DNA from: Photorhabdus laumondii subsp. laumondii
GTDB taxonomy: Bacteria > Pseudomonadota > Gammaproteobacteria > Enterobacterales > Enterobacteriaceae
Assembly (NCBI RefSeq): GCF_003343245.1
Contig: NZ_CP024901.1
Coordinates: 372,001 to 436,000 of the forward strand
DNA length: 64,000 bases
Reading direction: 5' to 3'
A program made the position numbers and the translations under genes. A model generated the notes under the pieces. The model ran no database searches, was not told where the DNA came from, and worked only from the letters and a program-made list of their open reading frames with translations. Numbering within the stretch: the first letter of the stretch is position 1; each line of letters begins with the position of its first letter. This document shows, piece by piece, positions 19,508 to 29,702 of this stretch.

Positions 19508-20278
19508 CTAGCTCAGTAAGTTATTTAGCTGTTGTAAGATGTTCTGGGTTTGGTTGTGCAGACGGATAGCGTAGAAGCTATAAACGATAGCGAGCAGCGT
19601 AATACCGCTCCAGAACAGATGTTTAATAGTCAGACGCTTACCCAGGCGATAGCGATCATTACGCTCATTGGCGTTATTGTGGAGAATGATGGAAGGAGCT
19701 TCTCCCCGCAGCGCGTGCAGTTGTTGGTGTAATCGACGGAATAAACGTTCAAAGTCATCACTTTTCTGCGAAGCAACTTTATAACGGCCACGGTAACCGA
19801 GGCAGAAGCAAAGATAGATAAACTCCAGCAGATGTTGATAGCGCTGAGGTTCACCCATCAAACGATCTAGCAACTGAAAAACTTTTTCGCCACCCCAGGT
19901 TTCATTATGGAATCGAACCAGTAGTGATTGTTGTAACCACTCATTCTTGCTGTTCCAACCATGACCCAATGCGGTTTCATCAATGAAGGTACAGAGCGTA
20001 TAGCGAAAAGAGATAATTGCGCCCGGCTCATAGCCTTTGGTTTGTAGAAGTTGTTCGATTGCCTGAATATCAGTGACGACCTGTTGATAAAGCTGGTCCG
20101 GCAGCGGTTGTTCGCCCATGTCTTTTAGACGCATGACCATGCCGAGCAGCGGTGTAGCGGCATCGATCATCGGGTTTAGGCTTTCTCCGCGCAGCGGTAA
20201 CTGATACTGAAGATGCACGGCATTATCAGTGACCTCCTGCGTCGGAATAGGATTGCCATTTATGGTTTCAGTTTTCAT
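19508..20278 (-). CDS. tssL: T6SS membrane protein TssL (DotU/IcmH)
   Basis: 256 residues: a cytoplasmic helical DotU domain with FRYTLCTFIDETALGHGW and ETWGGEKVFQLLDRL, then a single C-terminal membrane helix at about 226-246. No peptidoglycan-binding OmpA extension is present, so cell-wall anchoring would need another protein. It joins TssM and TssJ in the membrane complex. Its ATG overlaps the tssK stop as TAATG. Confidence 0.95.
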   Translation of the reverse strand: MKTETINGNPIPTQEVTDNAVHLQYQLPLRGESLNPMIDAATPLLGMVMRLKDMGEQPLPDQLYQQVVTDIQAIEQLLQTKGYEPGAIISFRYTLCTFIDETALGHGWNSKNEWLQQSLLVRFHNETWGGEKVFQLLDRLMGEPQRYQHLLEFIYLCFCLGYRGRYKVASQKSDDFERLFRRLHQQLHALRGEAPSIILHNNANERNDRYRLGKRLTIKHLFWSGITLLAIVYSFYAIRLHNQTQNILQQLNNLLS

Positions 20279-21630
20279 TAGGCACTCCCATTCCTAACCG
20301 CCCAGAATTGCATATCTAATCCAGGGAATTCTCCTGAAACGTGGAAAGCGATGGAGTTACCTTTTAGAATGTCTTTCCATGCGTCGCCTTGTTGCTCAAG
20401 TCGGAAATAGGTGTAACCAGCATGATAAGGCAACTGACGTGGGGCAGAGGGAAGCGCCGCCAGTGCTACGGCAGGCAACTGGATGCTGACCATTTCGCGG
20501 ATCCTTTCAGCCGATGTAACTTTAGTCTGTTGAGCAAACTTGCGGAGTAATTGATCATGTGGAACTTGTGCGCGGATTGCCAGAATGAATTCCGCGTTCG
20601 TCAAAACATTGCGATCATGGATGTGGGCCACCCGGATACCATTGGCTTGAGTTTGTAGCTTAATTGGAATCGCTCGCGGGGTCAGAACAACGCCCATTGC
20701 TTCGCGCATGAGGATCATGACTTCCTTGAATGTTTCCGTCAGATCGTCGTGTTTGTAAATTGGCATATTGCCGACCTGACGGGATTCATGAGTGAATGTT
20801 CTCAGTTCACCACAGGTTTGGATCAGCTGAGTGAAAAAATCTTGTGGATGCAAAATGGCTTGTCCTGCGTAGTGGGTAAACCACGGCTGAACTCGGTTAA
20901 CTAGCTGGAGCATCATAAATTCAGCAACATCAGCGACTCCTTGCTGTCCGGGAGAACCAATCCGGTTAGCGAGTGATCTGCCTCGTTCTGTCATCGCTCT
21001 ATCTATTTCATCCATATAATTTTTTAATTGAGTAGAGACCCTGATGGATGTACAGGTTGGTACGAAATCTTCATCCAGTATGATAGTTCCGGTAGGGCGC
21101 TTTTCTATTATCTGGCATAGCGGGAGTACGGAAAAAGCACTGAGATCTTCTGAACCCTGTTTTAGAACCGGCGTCAGTTGTGCCAGCATGACTTGACAGA
21201 TATCACCGCCATCTGTATGCAAATCACGGATATCTTCCATGTATTCACGGTAGCGCACAGCTCCTGCATGATTGGATTCTGAATGAGAGATTTCATTCAG
21301 AATATCGTTAGCTATTGGTAGCGCCAGATAGATATCTTTACTGTTGTTCTCGTGAATATTCACAACATCAAGCGGTTGAGGAGTTGCATCCTGATTAGGA
21401 ATCGAGAACACTGTGCCGTCTGGCATGATACCGCTGGCTTCGATGATACTGATGCGTCCTAGAGCGAGAAGGTCTTTATCCAGTGTCAGAGAACTGAAGC
21501 CATAACTATAACTAGTTAAGGACGTCTGGCGGCTATGAGCCAGATAGTCATTATGTTTTTGTTGTTGTTGAAAGTGTTGTGGCTTGATGAATAATCCTTC
21601 GCGCCAAATCACCCGATTCTTGCCTGGCAT
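20278..21630 (-). CDS. tssK: T6SS baseplate protein TssK
   Basis: 450 residues, full length, opening with the family hallmark VIWREGLFIKPQHFQQQ. TssK links the baseplate wedge (TssE, TssF, TssG) to the TssJLM membrane complex. It starts 2 bases after the tssJ stop and overlaps tssL by one base, which fits a tightly packed operon. Confidence 0.96.
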   Translation of the reverse strand: MPGKNRVIWREGLFIKPQHFQQQQKHNDYLAHSRQTSLTSYSYGFSSLTLDKDLLALGRISIIEASGIMPDGTVFSIPNQDATPQPLDVVNIHENNSKDIYLALPIANDILNEISHSESNHAGAVRYREYMEDIRDLHTDGGDICQVMLAQLTPVLKQGSEDLSAFSVLPLCQIIEKRPTGTIILDEDFVPTCTSIRVSTQLKNYMDEIDRAMTERGRSLANRIGSPGQQGVADVAEFMMLQLVNRVQPWFTHYAGQAILHPQDFFTQLIQTCGELRTFTHESRQVGNMPIYKHDDLTETFKEVMILMREAMGVVLTPRAIPIKLQTQANGIRVAHIHDRNVLTNAEFILAIRAQVPHDQLLRKFAQQTKVTSAERIREMVSIQLPAVALAALPSAPRQLPYHAGYTYFRLEQQGDAWKDILKGNSIAFHVSGEFPGLDMQFWAVRNGSA

Positions 21631-21632
21631 AG

Positions 21633-22199
21633 TTATTGCTCCTCTTTTCTAAGTTCAACTTCGTTCGCTCTGATATGCACCAGAATGTGGTATTGCTGTC
21701 CTGTGTCTTTCACACGGATGACCTTTTTCCATTCGGATTGATTAATATCGGCATAGCGAACGATAACGCCGATGTAACGGCTATTTTTTTCCAGCGGGAT
21801 GACTGGCAGTGGTTTGTACTGCCCCGGCAATAAGGTGTAATCCTGATGGTCGATATAATTTTTCCCCAGTGCTTTATCCAGCTTGTCACTCGCCAGTTGG
21901 TCATAATCAGCGGCAAGTAGACGGGAATCTTCACTGAGATAGAGCAGATGCATTTCAACCGGAGTGGCTTCTCCATTTTTATTGGGGTTAATATCAGGTT
22001 CTGCCAGCAAAGTGATCGCGACGGTGGAAGGTAAGTTCGCAGGTTGACCAACTGGAGTTGATGGGTCCCAGACTACCTGTCCGACTTTCTTCGTTGCCTG
22101 CCATGCACTGCTACAACCGCTTAACATCAGCGCTGCCAGCAATACAAACCATACGGTATTACTACCGAACCATGAGGTATTACCGCCGGAGCGCTTCAT
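21633..22199 (-). CDS. tssJ: T6SS outer-membrane lipoprotein TssJ
   Basis: 188 residues with a lipoprotein signal: a hydrophobic segment ending in lipobox LSGC, so the mature protein would begin at Cys29. The remainder is the TssJ beta-sandwich, with the family pattern NPNKNGEATPVEMHLLYL. It anchors the secretion complex in the outer membrane through TssM. The ATG overlaps the tagH stop by one base. Confidence 0.93.
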   Translation of the reverse strand: MKRSGGNTSWFGSNTVWFVLLAALMLSGCSSAWQATKKVGQVVWDPSTPVGQPANLPSTVAITLLAEPDINPNKNGEATPVEMHLLYLSEDSRLLAADYDQLASDKLDKALGKNYIDHQDYTLLPGQYKPLPVIPLEKNSRYIGVIVRYADINQSEWKKVIRVKDTGQQYHILVHIRANEVELRKEEQ

Positions 22200-23485
22200 T
22201 ACTGGCTATCCTCTAAACCTTGACGTAGAGCACGGTCATAAGCTTGCTCATAGACTTCACCGAACAGTTTTTCGAACCCTTGTTGGCGGCTGGAAGCCAG
22301 TTCGCGGTAGTAACTGGTGTACATTTCCCATGCCCAGGTTGCATCTTTTTCCTGTGTTTCATTGCTGCGGCGGTATTGGGCAAAACGATTCAGTAGGTGT
22401 TCCGGTGAGAAAGCATCCAGCATGGTGTTCAATGCGGCAGTGATCGCAATCCGGTTAGCCTGATAATGCAATTGCAGGTTATGTAAGCTTTCAGCGACAG
22501 CGGAGGGGGCAGAGAGATGTACCGGGCTTTTTTGATCCGCAAACATCACTTGCATGGTGGTGTTGTAATCCATGTTCAGCCGTAACGGATTATCTTCAAT
22601 AGGGCGCAATTGTTTATCACGCAGCCCATGCTGTGTACGTTGCAGTACCAGTAGACCTTCAATGGCCGCTTTCATGGTTTTACCCATTTCTTCCAGAAAG
22701 TCGTTAGCTTGTTGGCTGTTATGCAAAGGCAATTGTGTGTTCAACCCTCGCATCAATGGCGTGATAGCAACATGTTGCTGTTCCATGTCCTGATACTGTT
22801 CATTAAAAGGCGAAGAGATACCGGGTAAATCAACAAAATCCTGATCCATAGCATTGCCTCTGTTATCTGAGAGGGAAGAGAAAAATAATGGGGTGCGGTA
22901 GTGGTCTTGTTGCAGGCTTTGGTCTACCTCGTTACTCACTGACGTCTGGTCCAGAGTGGTCAGATTTTCGCTATCGAGAACCTTGAGTGGATCATGGCTG
23001 AAATCGTGTTTGATCGTGGGGGCCAAAGAACCATGATCAGTGAAAGCGGAATCTTGAGCAGGATCTTTTTCCATCATAGCGTCCAGTGGATTGCTATAGC
23101 TGGAGACCAGTGATTCCGGTGATACTGTCATTGGATCAATACGATCTGTGTCGGAAAAACTGATATAGCTTTTGATCACCAGTTTACCAATGGTAATTTC
23201 ATCCGCTTGTTGCAGGCGGATGAAACCGGCGCCAGAAGTCAAGGGTGACTGATTCACAAACAGGGGACCCGCAATCATTTGTAAGCAAAATGCGTCATCA
23301 CGCCACTGGATAGTAAATTGTGATGGATTGATATTACCTTGTTGATCTTGAACGGACCAAAGATGGCTTTCACTGCTGCCGACTGTGCCACCTTGAGTCG
23401 AGAATAGGCAGCTAGCCGCTTTGCCGCTTTCCAATTGATCGCTGTTGATCACTCGTAATGAGAGAGTTGGCTGTTGTTTTTCCAT
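22199..23485 (-). CDS. tagH: T6SS FHA-domain protein TagH
   Basis: 428 residues from the ATG at 23485, 5 bases after the tssG stop; an upstream ATG at 23554 is inside tssG. The N-terminal FHA domain (about 5-110) keeps a GTVGSSESH loop. A poorly conserved acidic middle and a C-terminal helical domain typical of T6SS FHA proteins (HLLNRFAQYRRSN, about 365) follow. FHA proteins in T6SS read threonine phosphorylation, but no PpkA kinase or PppA phosphatase gene is visible in this cluster. Confidence 0.88.
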   Translation of the reverse strand: MEKQQPTLSLRVINSDQLESGKAASCLFSTQGGTVGSSESHLWSVQDQQGNINPSQFTIQWRDDAFCLQMIAGPLFVNQSPLTSGAGFIRLQQADEITIGKLVIKSYISFSDTDRIDPMTVSPESLVSSYSNPLDAMMEKDPAQDSAFTDHGSLAPTIKHDFSHDPLKVLDSENLTTLDQTSVSNEVDQSLQQDHYRTPLFFSSLSDNRGNAMDQDFVDLPGISSPFNEQYQDMEQQHVAITPLMRGLNTQLPLHNSQQANDFLEEMGKTMKAAIEGLLVLQRTQHGLRDKQLRPIEDNPLRLNMDYNTTMQVMFADQKSPVHLSAPSAVAESLHNLQLHYQANRIAITAALNTMLDAFSPEHLLNRFAQYRRSNETQEKDATWAWEMYTSYYRELASSRQQGFEKLFGEVYEQAYDRALRQGLEDSQ

Positions 23486-23490
23486 CGTCT

Positions 23491-24543
23491 TTATCCATTC
23501 ACTGAAATCGTGATAAAGGGTTTCTTTTCCGGTTCGCCAAGAAAGCTGGTCCACCCTAGGTTATTGTTTAATTTCGTGCCAAGTACCATGCCGCCCGCTT
23601 GGTTTTCGGCCAAGCCAAGACGCAGATCCCAAGCCATCTGATCACGCAGGACAAAACAGAGAAACATTACCAATGGCAGGAAATTCTTGCCGTCTGGGAG
23701 AAATGACAAGAAGTGTTCACGAGAGAGATTATTGATACATAAAATAAATTTACTATTGCAGCTTCTCACCCATGAACCGAGGAAAAAGTTTTTTCCTATT
23801 ACAGACTGTTTAACTTTTTGTTTCTGTCCCCTTATTTTCAGCATTCCACCTAAACGGTTTTGCTGTGATGGCTCGATAGCGATTTTTCTGATTTGCCAGC
23901 CGTGTACCGTAACATCCGGTAGATCAAAACAGTGTGAAACCAAGCTGCATATCACTTCCGGTGATCGACCGGGGCTGGCTAATAAGCCGGCATAGGCCAG
24001 CATTTTGCTATGGTTGATATTTAAATGAGAACGGTTCACATTACTGCCAAGTCCCACCAAAGCAAACATACGCTGAGAAAAATCGTCTTGTCCGTTTTTG
24101 TCAAAACAGATGTAATAACGGTATTTCCGCCAGATCTGATGGAGCATGACAATAGAGCTGTGATTGAAGATATTAAGGAAGTTAGTCAGTCGATTTTCAT
24201 CCTGGGCGTCTTCCCATGCCAACGAATCAAGGTAATAACCTGGCATAGGCGATTGGCTGCCATGTAGCCCCAGAAAAGAGACTTCCACCTGGAAACGTCC
24301 CTCTTTAGAACGTTTCGCAGAGACAATATCTCTGGTTGGGAAAGCCAGGCTGGCGCTGGATTTAAACTGAATTGCTTCACGGTCCGGACGGTTGGTTTGC
24401 CCAGTTTTTTCCCACGCTACCGCCAATTGGTTGAACAATTCGACCAATTGATGAAAGTTATACCTTGACACATCTAATATCTGATTTTGTGGCGAGTTTT
24501 CACTCGTTACATCAACGCATGTTGACCTGTCTGTTCCGGCCAT
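23491..24543 (-). CDS. tssG: T6SS baseplate protein TssG
   Basis: 350 residues from the ATG at 24543, overlapping the end of tssF by 37 bases. Conserved family text includes VEVSFLGLHGSQSPMPGYY near residue 95 and HCFDLPDVTV about 210. It is a wedge component of the baseplate with TssF and TssE. Confidence 0.93.
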   Translation of the reverse strand: MAGTDRSTCVDVTSENSPQNQILDVSRYNFHQLVELFNQLAVAWEKTGQTNRPDREAIQFKSSASLAFPTRDIVSAKRSKEGRFQVEVSFLGLHGSQSPMPGYYLDSLAWEDAQDENRLTNFLNIFNHSSIVMLHQIWRKYRYYICFDKNGQDDFSQRMFALVGLGSNVNRSHLNINHSKMLAYAGLLASPGRSPEVICSLVSHCFDLPDVTVHGWQIRKIAIEPSQQNRLGGMLKIRGQKQKVKQSVIGKNFFLGSWVRSCNSKFILCINNLSREHFLSFLPDGKNFLPLVMFLCFVLRDQMAWDLRLGLAENQAGGMVLGTKLNNNLGWTSFLGEPEKKPFITISVNG

Positions 24544-26354
24544 TGATAACATTCCTGATTATCTAAATTGATCACCTTCAACATGTGGAAGGAGTTAACG
24601 CTGGCATATAAGGCAAAAAAGCGTGACAGTATGTTGCAGAACAGATAAAGCTCGCCTTCAGAACAGAAAGCCTGTTGCCGGATATACAATGTTGATTCCG
24701 AACCACGTACCGGGAGACCTTTAAATAGTCGGTCTATTTGCCTCGTTTCAATCCGTTCAATGGCATCTAGCCGTTTTTGTGATGAGCGTGAGGATTGTCG
24801 GTTATATCGGCTGGGGAGATCGTAAGTTCTTAGTACCGCCTTTAGTGCGTCTTTGTCCAATAATGTCATATAGTTCAGTGACATATTGGAAATAAGCGAC
24901 CAGTGATACTCACCGCTCATCAATGGATAGAGTGGAACGGATGGGCGGGTTATGTTGCGGAATGTCGCAAATGACGAGCTTCCCGATAAAGGGTAATCAA
25001 TATCACCTACCCGGAGTTGAAGTGGCAGTTCGCGATTGGTGCACGTCAGTTGAATAGAGACATTTTCCTCACTTAATAGAAGTTGAGATTCATCACCACG
25101 GACAAAAGAGATGTAATGCTCAAGCCCTTTGCGAAATGGGGATTCCTTGATTCTGATACGAAAATAGCGAGTATTGAGTTCGCTTTCATGTTCGATTTGA
25201 TGGTGAAAACTTTCGAATGGCACATAAGATCGTCTACCATCGCGGCTTAGTTTAGGTTTACCATCAGGCCCGACTAGCCAGCTTTCTACTTTATCAATAG
25301 AGAAAATATCGTAGCGATTAGGATGGCTATAACTCGCTCTCAATGGATATTCGTCCCGGCTACCATCCAATCGAATAACTTCACCATCCATTGGAAAGAG
25401 ATTGATTGCCGGAACACAATGCAACCGAAAAGTATCCTGACGGATTTTGATTTCTGGCGGCAGAGCTTCTGAGAAATAGAGATTTAGCGTGAAATCTGTG
25501 GCTTTAAGACTTGCCGGTAATTTAGGGATGCCAGTGACATCGAAAAACAGAAAACCTTCGGAAAAACAGAAGTACTCTTGTAAGACGCGATAACCCATAT
25601 AGGCATTTTTCGGGTAAGGCAATAGGGCGTCCTCCCGATTAAAACCCACTGGAACGAAGTCAAAATCCGGTAATGAAATCGTGGTATCGCCTACAACAAG
25701 TTTTGCATCTTCAAGGTAATAACTAAGCCAGAAATAGAGTTGTGTACTGCTGTAATCATCGCCGCTTAGATAAAAACGCAGTTTATCAAGTTGCAGTTCT
25801 TGTAAGTTAAGTTCTGTTTTTGAGGTGAAATTCAGACCGATGACACCCTGCTCATTACTATTATTGACCGAAATGTCCCGGATAGACATCGGAAACAGCC
25901 AAACATCACGGCATAAAGTGAAAGTACAGCGATGATCGTCTTGGCCTGTTTTTTGAGTATTGGTATTGCTTAAGTAATTATCTTCATCCTCATCATTTTC
26001 GCTATCATCCGTCAGCGGACGGCTTTTGATTTGAGTTCCACGCGGGATCTGCGTCGCTTTTGTGATGGCACTATCATCAGGTGTATATTGGATAATGGTC
26101 ATGCTAGGCGTTGGCCGCAGGTAATTTGGCCATAGCATGTGTAACAATCCATGAGTCAGCTCAGGGAATTGATCATCAATTTTTGCCCGTAAATTACCTG
26201 CGAGAAAAGCAAATCCTTCTAGTAAACGCTCAACATCCGGGTCAGAGCCTTGTTCAGACAAAAATGAGGCGAGGTGAGGATGTTCAATTGCGGCTTGTCG
26301 CCCCAATTGTCTAAGGTAATCCAGTTCCTCTCTAAAATATTTTTCAAGTGACAT
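24507..26354 (-). CDS. tssF: T6SS baseplate protein TssF
   Basis: 615 residues, full length, with the standard opening of the family (FREELDYLRQLGRQ) and RLLEGFAFLAGNLRAKIDDQ at about 45-64. It is the largest wedge protein of the baseplate. It starts 1 base after the tssE stop and overlaps tssG at its end. Confidence 0.96.
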   Translation of the reverse strand: MSLEKYFREELDYLRQLGRQAAIEHPHLASFLSEQGSDPDVERLLEGFAFLAGNLRAKIDDQFPELTHGLLHMLWPNYLRPTPSMTIIQYTPDDSAITKATQIPRGTQIKSRPLTDDSENDEDEDNYLSNTNTQKTGQDDHRCTFTLCRDVWLFPMSIRDISVNNSNEQGVIGLNFTSKTELNLQELQLDKLRFYLSGDDYSSTQLYFWLSYYLEDAKLVVGDTTISLPDFDFVPVGFNREDALLPYPKNAYMGYRVLQEYFCFSEGFLFFDVTGIPKLPASLKATDFTLNLYFSEALPPEIKIRQDTFRLHCVPAINLFPMDGEVIRLDGSRDEYPLRASYSHPNRYDIFSIDKVESWLVGPDGKPKLSRDGRRSYVPFESFHHQIEHESELNTRYFRIRIKESPFRKGLEHYISFVRGDESQLLLSEENVSIQLTCTNRELPLQLRVGDIDYPLSGSSSFATFRNITRPSVPLYPLMSGEYHWSLISNMSLNYMTLLDKDALKAVLRTYDLPSRYNRQSSRSSQKRLDAIERIETRQIDRLFKGLPVRGSESTLYIRQQAFCSEGELYLFCNILSRFFALYASVNSFHMLKVINLDNQECYQWPEQTGQHALM

Positions 26355-26355
26355 T

Positions 26356-26796
26356 TTATTGAGTCCTCTCTAGGCAATAACGCCGGTTGTTATCCAGTTG
26401 AATATTAAATTCAACAGCGTCATGAATATCATCCAGGGATACCTGGGCGCTGATGTGAAAACGTAACAACAGCGGATCACTATCATCGTGGATTGCATTG
26501 ACAGTGACTGACGATATTCTTGGTTCATAATTTGTGATGCAGTGCTCTATTGCTTGCTCAATACTCTGTTTAAAGTCAGTTGCCGTGGTTGTAGCGTCAT
26601 TGAGATCAATGACGCCAAGATCAGCCGCACTCTGACAGGCACCCGGATGAGTATTGAGAACATGATTCAGGTGCCGTTTTATGGAGTTGAGCAGCTCACG
26701 CATTCTTGATTGGCGGGAAGAACCAGAGTTCTTCCCCTGAATACGCTCGAACAGGCTGGCAGAGCCTTCTCTATTCCAACTGTGCAGCGCAGCCAT
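26356..26796 (-). CDS. tssE: T6SS baseplate protein TssE (gp25-like)
   Basis: 146 residues. The protein has the gp25/GPW fold typical of TssE: an N-terminal SLFERIQG motif, a central VLNTHPGACQSAADLGVIDLND segment (shown only in part by position 57-80), and a C-terminal EPRISSVTV strand. It nucleates sheath polymerisation at the baseplate. Confidence 0.93.
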   Translation of the reverse strand: MAALHSWNREGSASLFERIQGKNSGSSRQSRMRELLNSIKRHLNHVLNTHPGACQSAADLGVIDLNDATTTATDFKQSIEQAIEHCITNYEPRISSVTVNAIHDDSDPLLLRFHISAQVSLDDIHDAVEFNIQLDNNRRYCLERTQ

Positions 26797-26802
26797 GACC
26801 CA

Positions 26803-28281
26803 TTACTCCTTATCCAGACGGCCTACTAGTGACAATTCAAAGCTGGCTCCCATATATTTAAAATGAGGGCGAACCTGCATTGCCACTTGATACCAGCCTG
26901 GATCGCCTTCCACATCCAAAACTTGAATTTGGGCAGAACGCAGAGGGCGACGGCTACGGACATCCGTTGGTGGATTTTCCTGATCAGCAATGTACTGTTT
27001 CAGCCAGGTGTTCAGTTCACGCTCCAGATCCTGACGCTCTTTCCAGGAACCAATCTGCTCGCGCTGTAACACTTTGATGTAGTGTGCAAGGCGGTTGATG
27101 ATGAACATATAGGGCAGTTGAGTACCCAATTTATAGTTGGTTTCCGCCATTTTCCCTTCGCGGGTATTCGGGAACACTTTTGGCTTCTGGACTGAGTTGG
27201 CAGAGAAGAATGCGGCGTTGTCACTGCCTTTACGCATCGTCAGAGTGATAAAACCCTCTTCCGCCAATTCAAATTCACGACGATCGGTAACTAAAACTTC
27301 TGTCGGGATCTTGGCTTGGATCTGCCCCATTGCTTCGAATAGGTGAACCGGTAGATCGCTGACAGTACCACCGCTTTGTGGGCCGATAATATTCGGGCAC
27401 CAGCGATATTTGGCGAAGCTGTCAGTCAAACAAGTTGCCAGCAGATAAGCGGTATTACCCCACAGGAAATGTTCGTGATCTTTGCTGACATCTTCCTGAT
27501 AGTTAAAGTTTTTAATTGGGTTTTCGACGGTTGAGTAAGGTAGACGTAACAAGAAGCGCGGTGTTGTCAGACCGAGATAACGTGAATCTTCCGATTCGCG
27601 CAGCGCACGCCATTTGGTGTGTGCCGGGCCTTCGAAGACAGATTTCAGATCTTTAATCGCTGGTAATTCGGTAAAGCTACTGATACCAAAGAAATCAGGT
27701 GCAACGGAAGAGAGGAATGGCGCGTGAGCCATTGCGCCAACCGCGCTGACATATTGCATCAGTTTGATATCGGGTGAGCTATTGCTAAACGCATAGTTAC
27801 CGATGACCGCCGCAACCGGTTCGCCGCCAAACTGGCCATAACCTGTTGAGTAGACATGTTTGTATAAGCCTGATTGGATGATTTCTGGTGAAAATTCGAA
27901 ATCTTCCAGTAACTCTTCTTTGGTCGCATGGATGATGTTGATTTTGATGTTTTCACGAAAATCGGTACGATCAACCAGCAATTTCAGTGAACGCCATGAT
28001 GATTCCAGCTCTTGGAACTCTTTGGCATGCATAATTTCATCAACTTGAGTGCTGAGTGTTTTATCAAGCTCAACAATCATTCTATCAACGACAAGCTTGT
28101 TGACAGGTTCTTCGTTAGTACCGGTATCCAAAATGCTGCTGATAAAAGCGGCAACACCTTGTTTTGCGATATGGTAGCCATCATTTTCCGGCGTCATTCT
28201 TGCCTGAGACATAATCTCGTCAAGCAAAGAGGTAGTGGACCCTGGGGTTAATGTTGTACTGCTCTCTTCATGCAAGGACAT
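26803..28281 (-). CDS. tssC: T6SS sheath protein TssC (VipB)
   Basis: 492 residues, full length. Conserved family segments are ELESSWRSLKLLVDRTDF (about 90-107), IGNYAFSNSSPDIKLMQY, and FLWGNTAYLLATCLTDSF (about 273-290). It forms the contractile sheath with TssB, encoded just upstream. Confidence 0.97.
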   Translation of the reverse strand: MSLHEESSTTLTPGSTTSLLDEIMSQARMTPENDGYHIAKQGVAAFISSILDTGTNEEPVNKLVVDRMIVELDKTLSTQVDEIMHAKEFQELESSWRSLKLLVDRTDFRENIKINIIHATKEELLEDFEFSPEIIQSGLYKHVYSTGYGQFGGEPVAAVIGNYAFSNSSPDIKLMQYVSAVGAMAHAPFLSSVAPDFFGISSFTELPAIKDLKSVFEGPAHTKWRALRESEDSRYLGLTTPRFLLRLPYSTVENPIKNFNYQEDVSKDHEHFLWGNTAYLLATCLTDSFAKYRWCPNIIGPQSGGTVSDLPVHLFEAMGQIQAKIPTEVLVTDRREFELAEEGFITLTMRKGSDNAAFFSANSVQKPKVFPNTREGKMAETNYKLGTQLPYMFIINRLAHYIKVLQREQIGSWKERQDLERELNTWLKQYIADQENPPTDVRSRRPLRSAQIQVLDVEGDPGWYQVAMQVRPHFKYMGASFELSLVGRLDKE

Positions 28282-28304
28282 GTTAAAAACTCCTTTTCAG
28301 TCAA

Positions 28305-28802
28305 TTACTTTTGATTGACGATTTCAAGCTCTTTTAGAAGTTGTTCGCGGACTTTCTCATCACCCAATAACTCTTGTAAGCGGGTGCGGAATGCCGGAAT
28401 ATTTCCTAATGGCCCTTTTAGTGCGACAAGTGCCTCACGCAGCTCTAAAAGTTTATTTAATTCAGGCACTTTCTTCGCTACGTTATCGGGTGAGAAATCA
28501 TTGAGTGATTTTATTTCCAGGTTAATTGGCAGGTCATCTCCGTTATTATCGTTGAGGCGATTGGGGACACTAAAGGTGAGATTGATATTGGCTTCATTCA
28601 TCACGGCATTAAAGTTATTCTTGTGCACAGAAACAGCTTGCCGTTCTTCAATTGGCGTATCTTCTTTTGTTCCTTTGAGGTCACCAACGATAAGTAGGTT
28701 AAGGGGTAATTCAATCTCGGCTACTTGATCACCGGTATTCGGAACGTATTTGATATTAATCCTTTCTTTTGGCGCTACGCTACCTGAACTATTTTTACTC
28801 AT
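28305..28802 (-). CDS. tssB: T6SS sheath protein TssB (VipA)
   Basis: 165 residues from the ATG at 28802 (MSKNSSGS), which follows an AAAGGA ribosome-binding site; an ATG at 28826 lacks one. Family text includes ELPLNLLIVGDLKG and a charged C-terminal helix. It is the small sheath subunit and the first gene of the minus-strand T6SS operon, so the operon promoter should lie in the AT-rich region upstream. Confidence 0.95.
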   Translation of the reverse strand: MSKNSSGSVAPKERINIKYVPNTGDQVAEIELPLNLLIVGDLKGTKEDTPIEERQAVSVHKNNFNAVMNEANINLTFSVPNRLNDNNGDDLPINLEIKSLNDFSPDNVAKKVPELNKLLELREALVALKGPLGNIPAFRTRLQELLGDEKVREQLLKELEIVNQK

Positions 28803-29702
28803 ATTAAAATCCTTTGGGTAATACAATTAGGCAATTAGGAATTATCTGATAACAATATTGATGAGAGAGTTGCCCTTGATACCTACTTATATGTGATGGA
28901 GAACATAAAATTCCCCTAGATTAAAAAACGGGAGATTCACTGCATTAAATTGGGTAGTAAGCTGGCTTTTATGAGCATATAGATAAATACGACATTCAGA
29001 ATGTTCTTATTCATCGAACAATAGCATCAATATAGAGCGATCTGCAAAGCGGAGTGTCGCATTTTGTTTTTTTATTGTAAAGCTAAAATATATGTAGATA
29101 TACCCCTCTATTTAGCCTTTTGATGATTTTATTTGATTTGGCAATCAGTTACGACTTGATGCTTTCTTAATCCACTTCTTGATTAAAGTACTCTATAAAA
29201 GGTATTTTAATGATTTTTTGTTTCATTTTGTAACAAAGTATTTCTAGATGTATTTTTGTTTACATATTAGAGTTAGTTTCATATTGAAAATATTATTTCC
29301 GTTATTAACCAAGTGGAGATGTTTAATTTTTTGATCCAGTTATCAATTTTTAATTGATCAAAATATAATTTAGGTTGGAATTATCAAAGTTTTTATATTT
29401 CATATGGATATGTCATCCTATCTCTAGATTAAATGAGTGTTAACAGTTAATTGTTCTGTAAATTAAGTCAATTTCAAAGTTTTTTTTAAAAATGGCATTA
29501 ATTATAATGTTTTTATTTGTTGGTGATGGATTAACAATTTTGCAATTTAGATTTTATTTTGAAACGAGCGGGTTGGTATTTATTATTCATTTTAGCGTTC
29601 AATGTATTCGCAAGTGATTTCTTCCAAGATGAAATAATCACTATTGAAATTAATATGAGCGTTACCTTAATGTTGACACAATCTCTATAAAGGATATTTG
29701 CA
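28803..29702. promoter_or_regulatory. 900-bp AT-rich divergent control region between tssB and hcp
   Basis: No credible gene is visible in either direction. The stretch is strikingly AT-rich, with many A/T runs and a small inverted repeat around TTGATC...TTGATCAA near 29333-29361. It must hold promoters for the tssB operon and for hcp. I looked for sigma54 sites (GG-N10-GC) and for clean sigma70 pairs and found none convincing. Long AT-rich divergent regions of this kind are typical H-NS targets; that is inference. Confidence 0.5.

Noticed and set aside
29510..29560. Possible sigma54 site (GG...TTTTGCA) in the tssB-hcp region
   Set aside because: The GG to GC spacing is 12 rather than 10, and the flanking bases do not match the -24/-12 consensus.
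29670..29702. TTGACA and TATAAA near the hcp start as a promoter
   Set aside because: The two hexamers are only about 7 bases apart, far too close for a sigma70 promoter, and they run into the ribosome-binding site.
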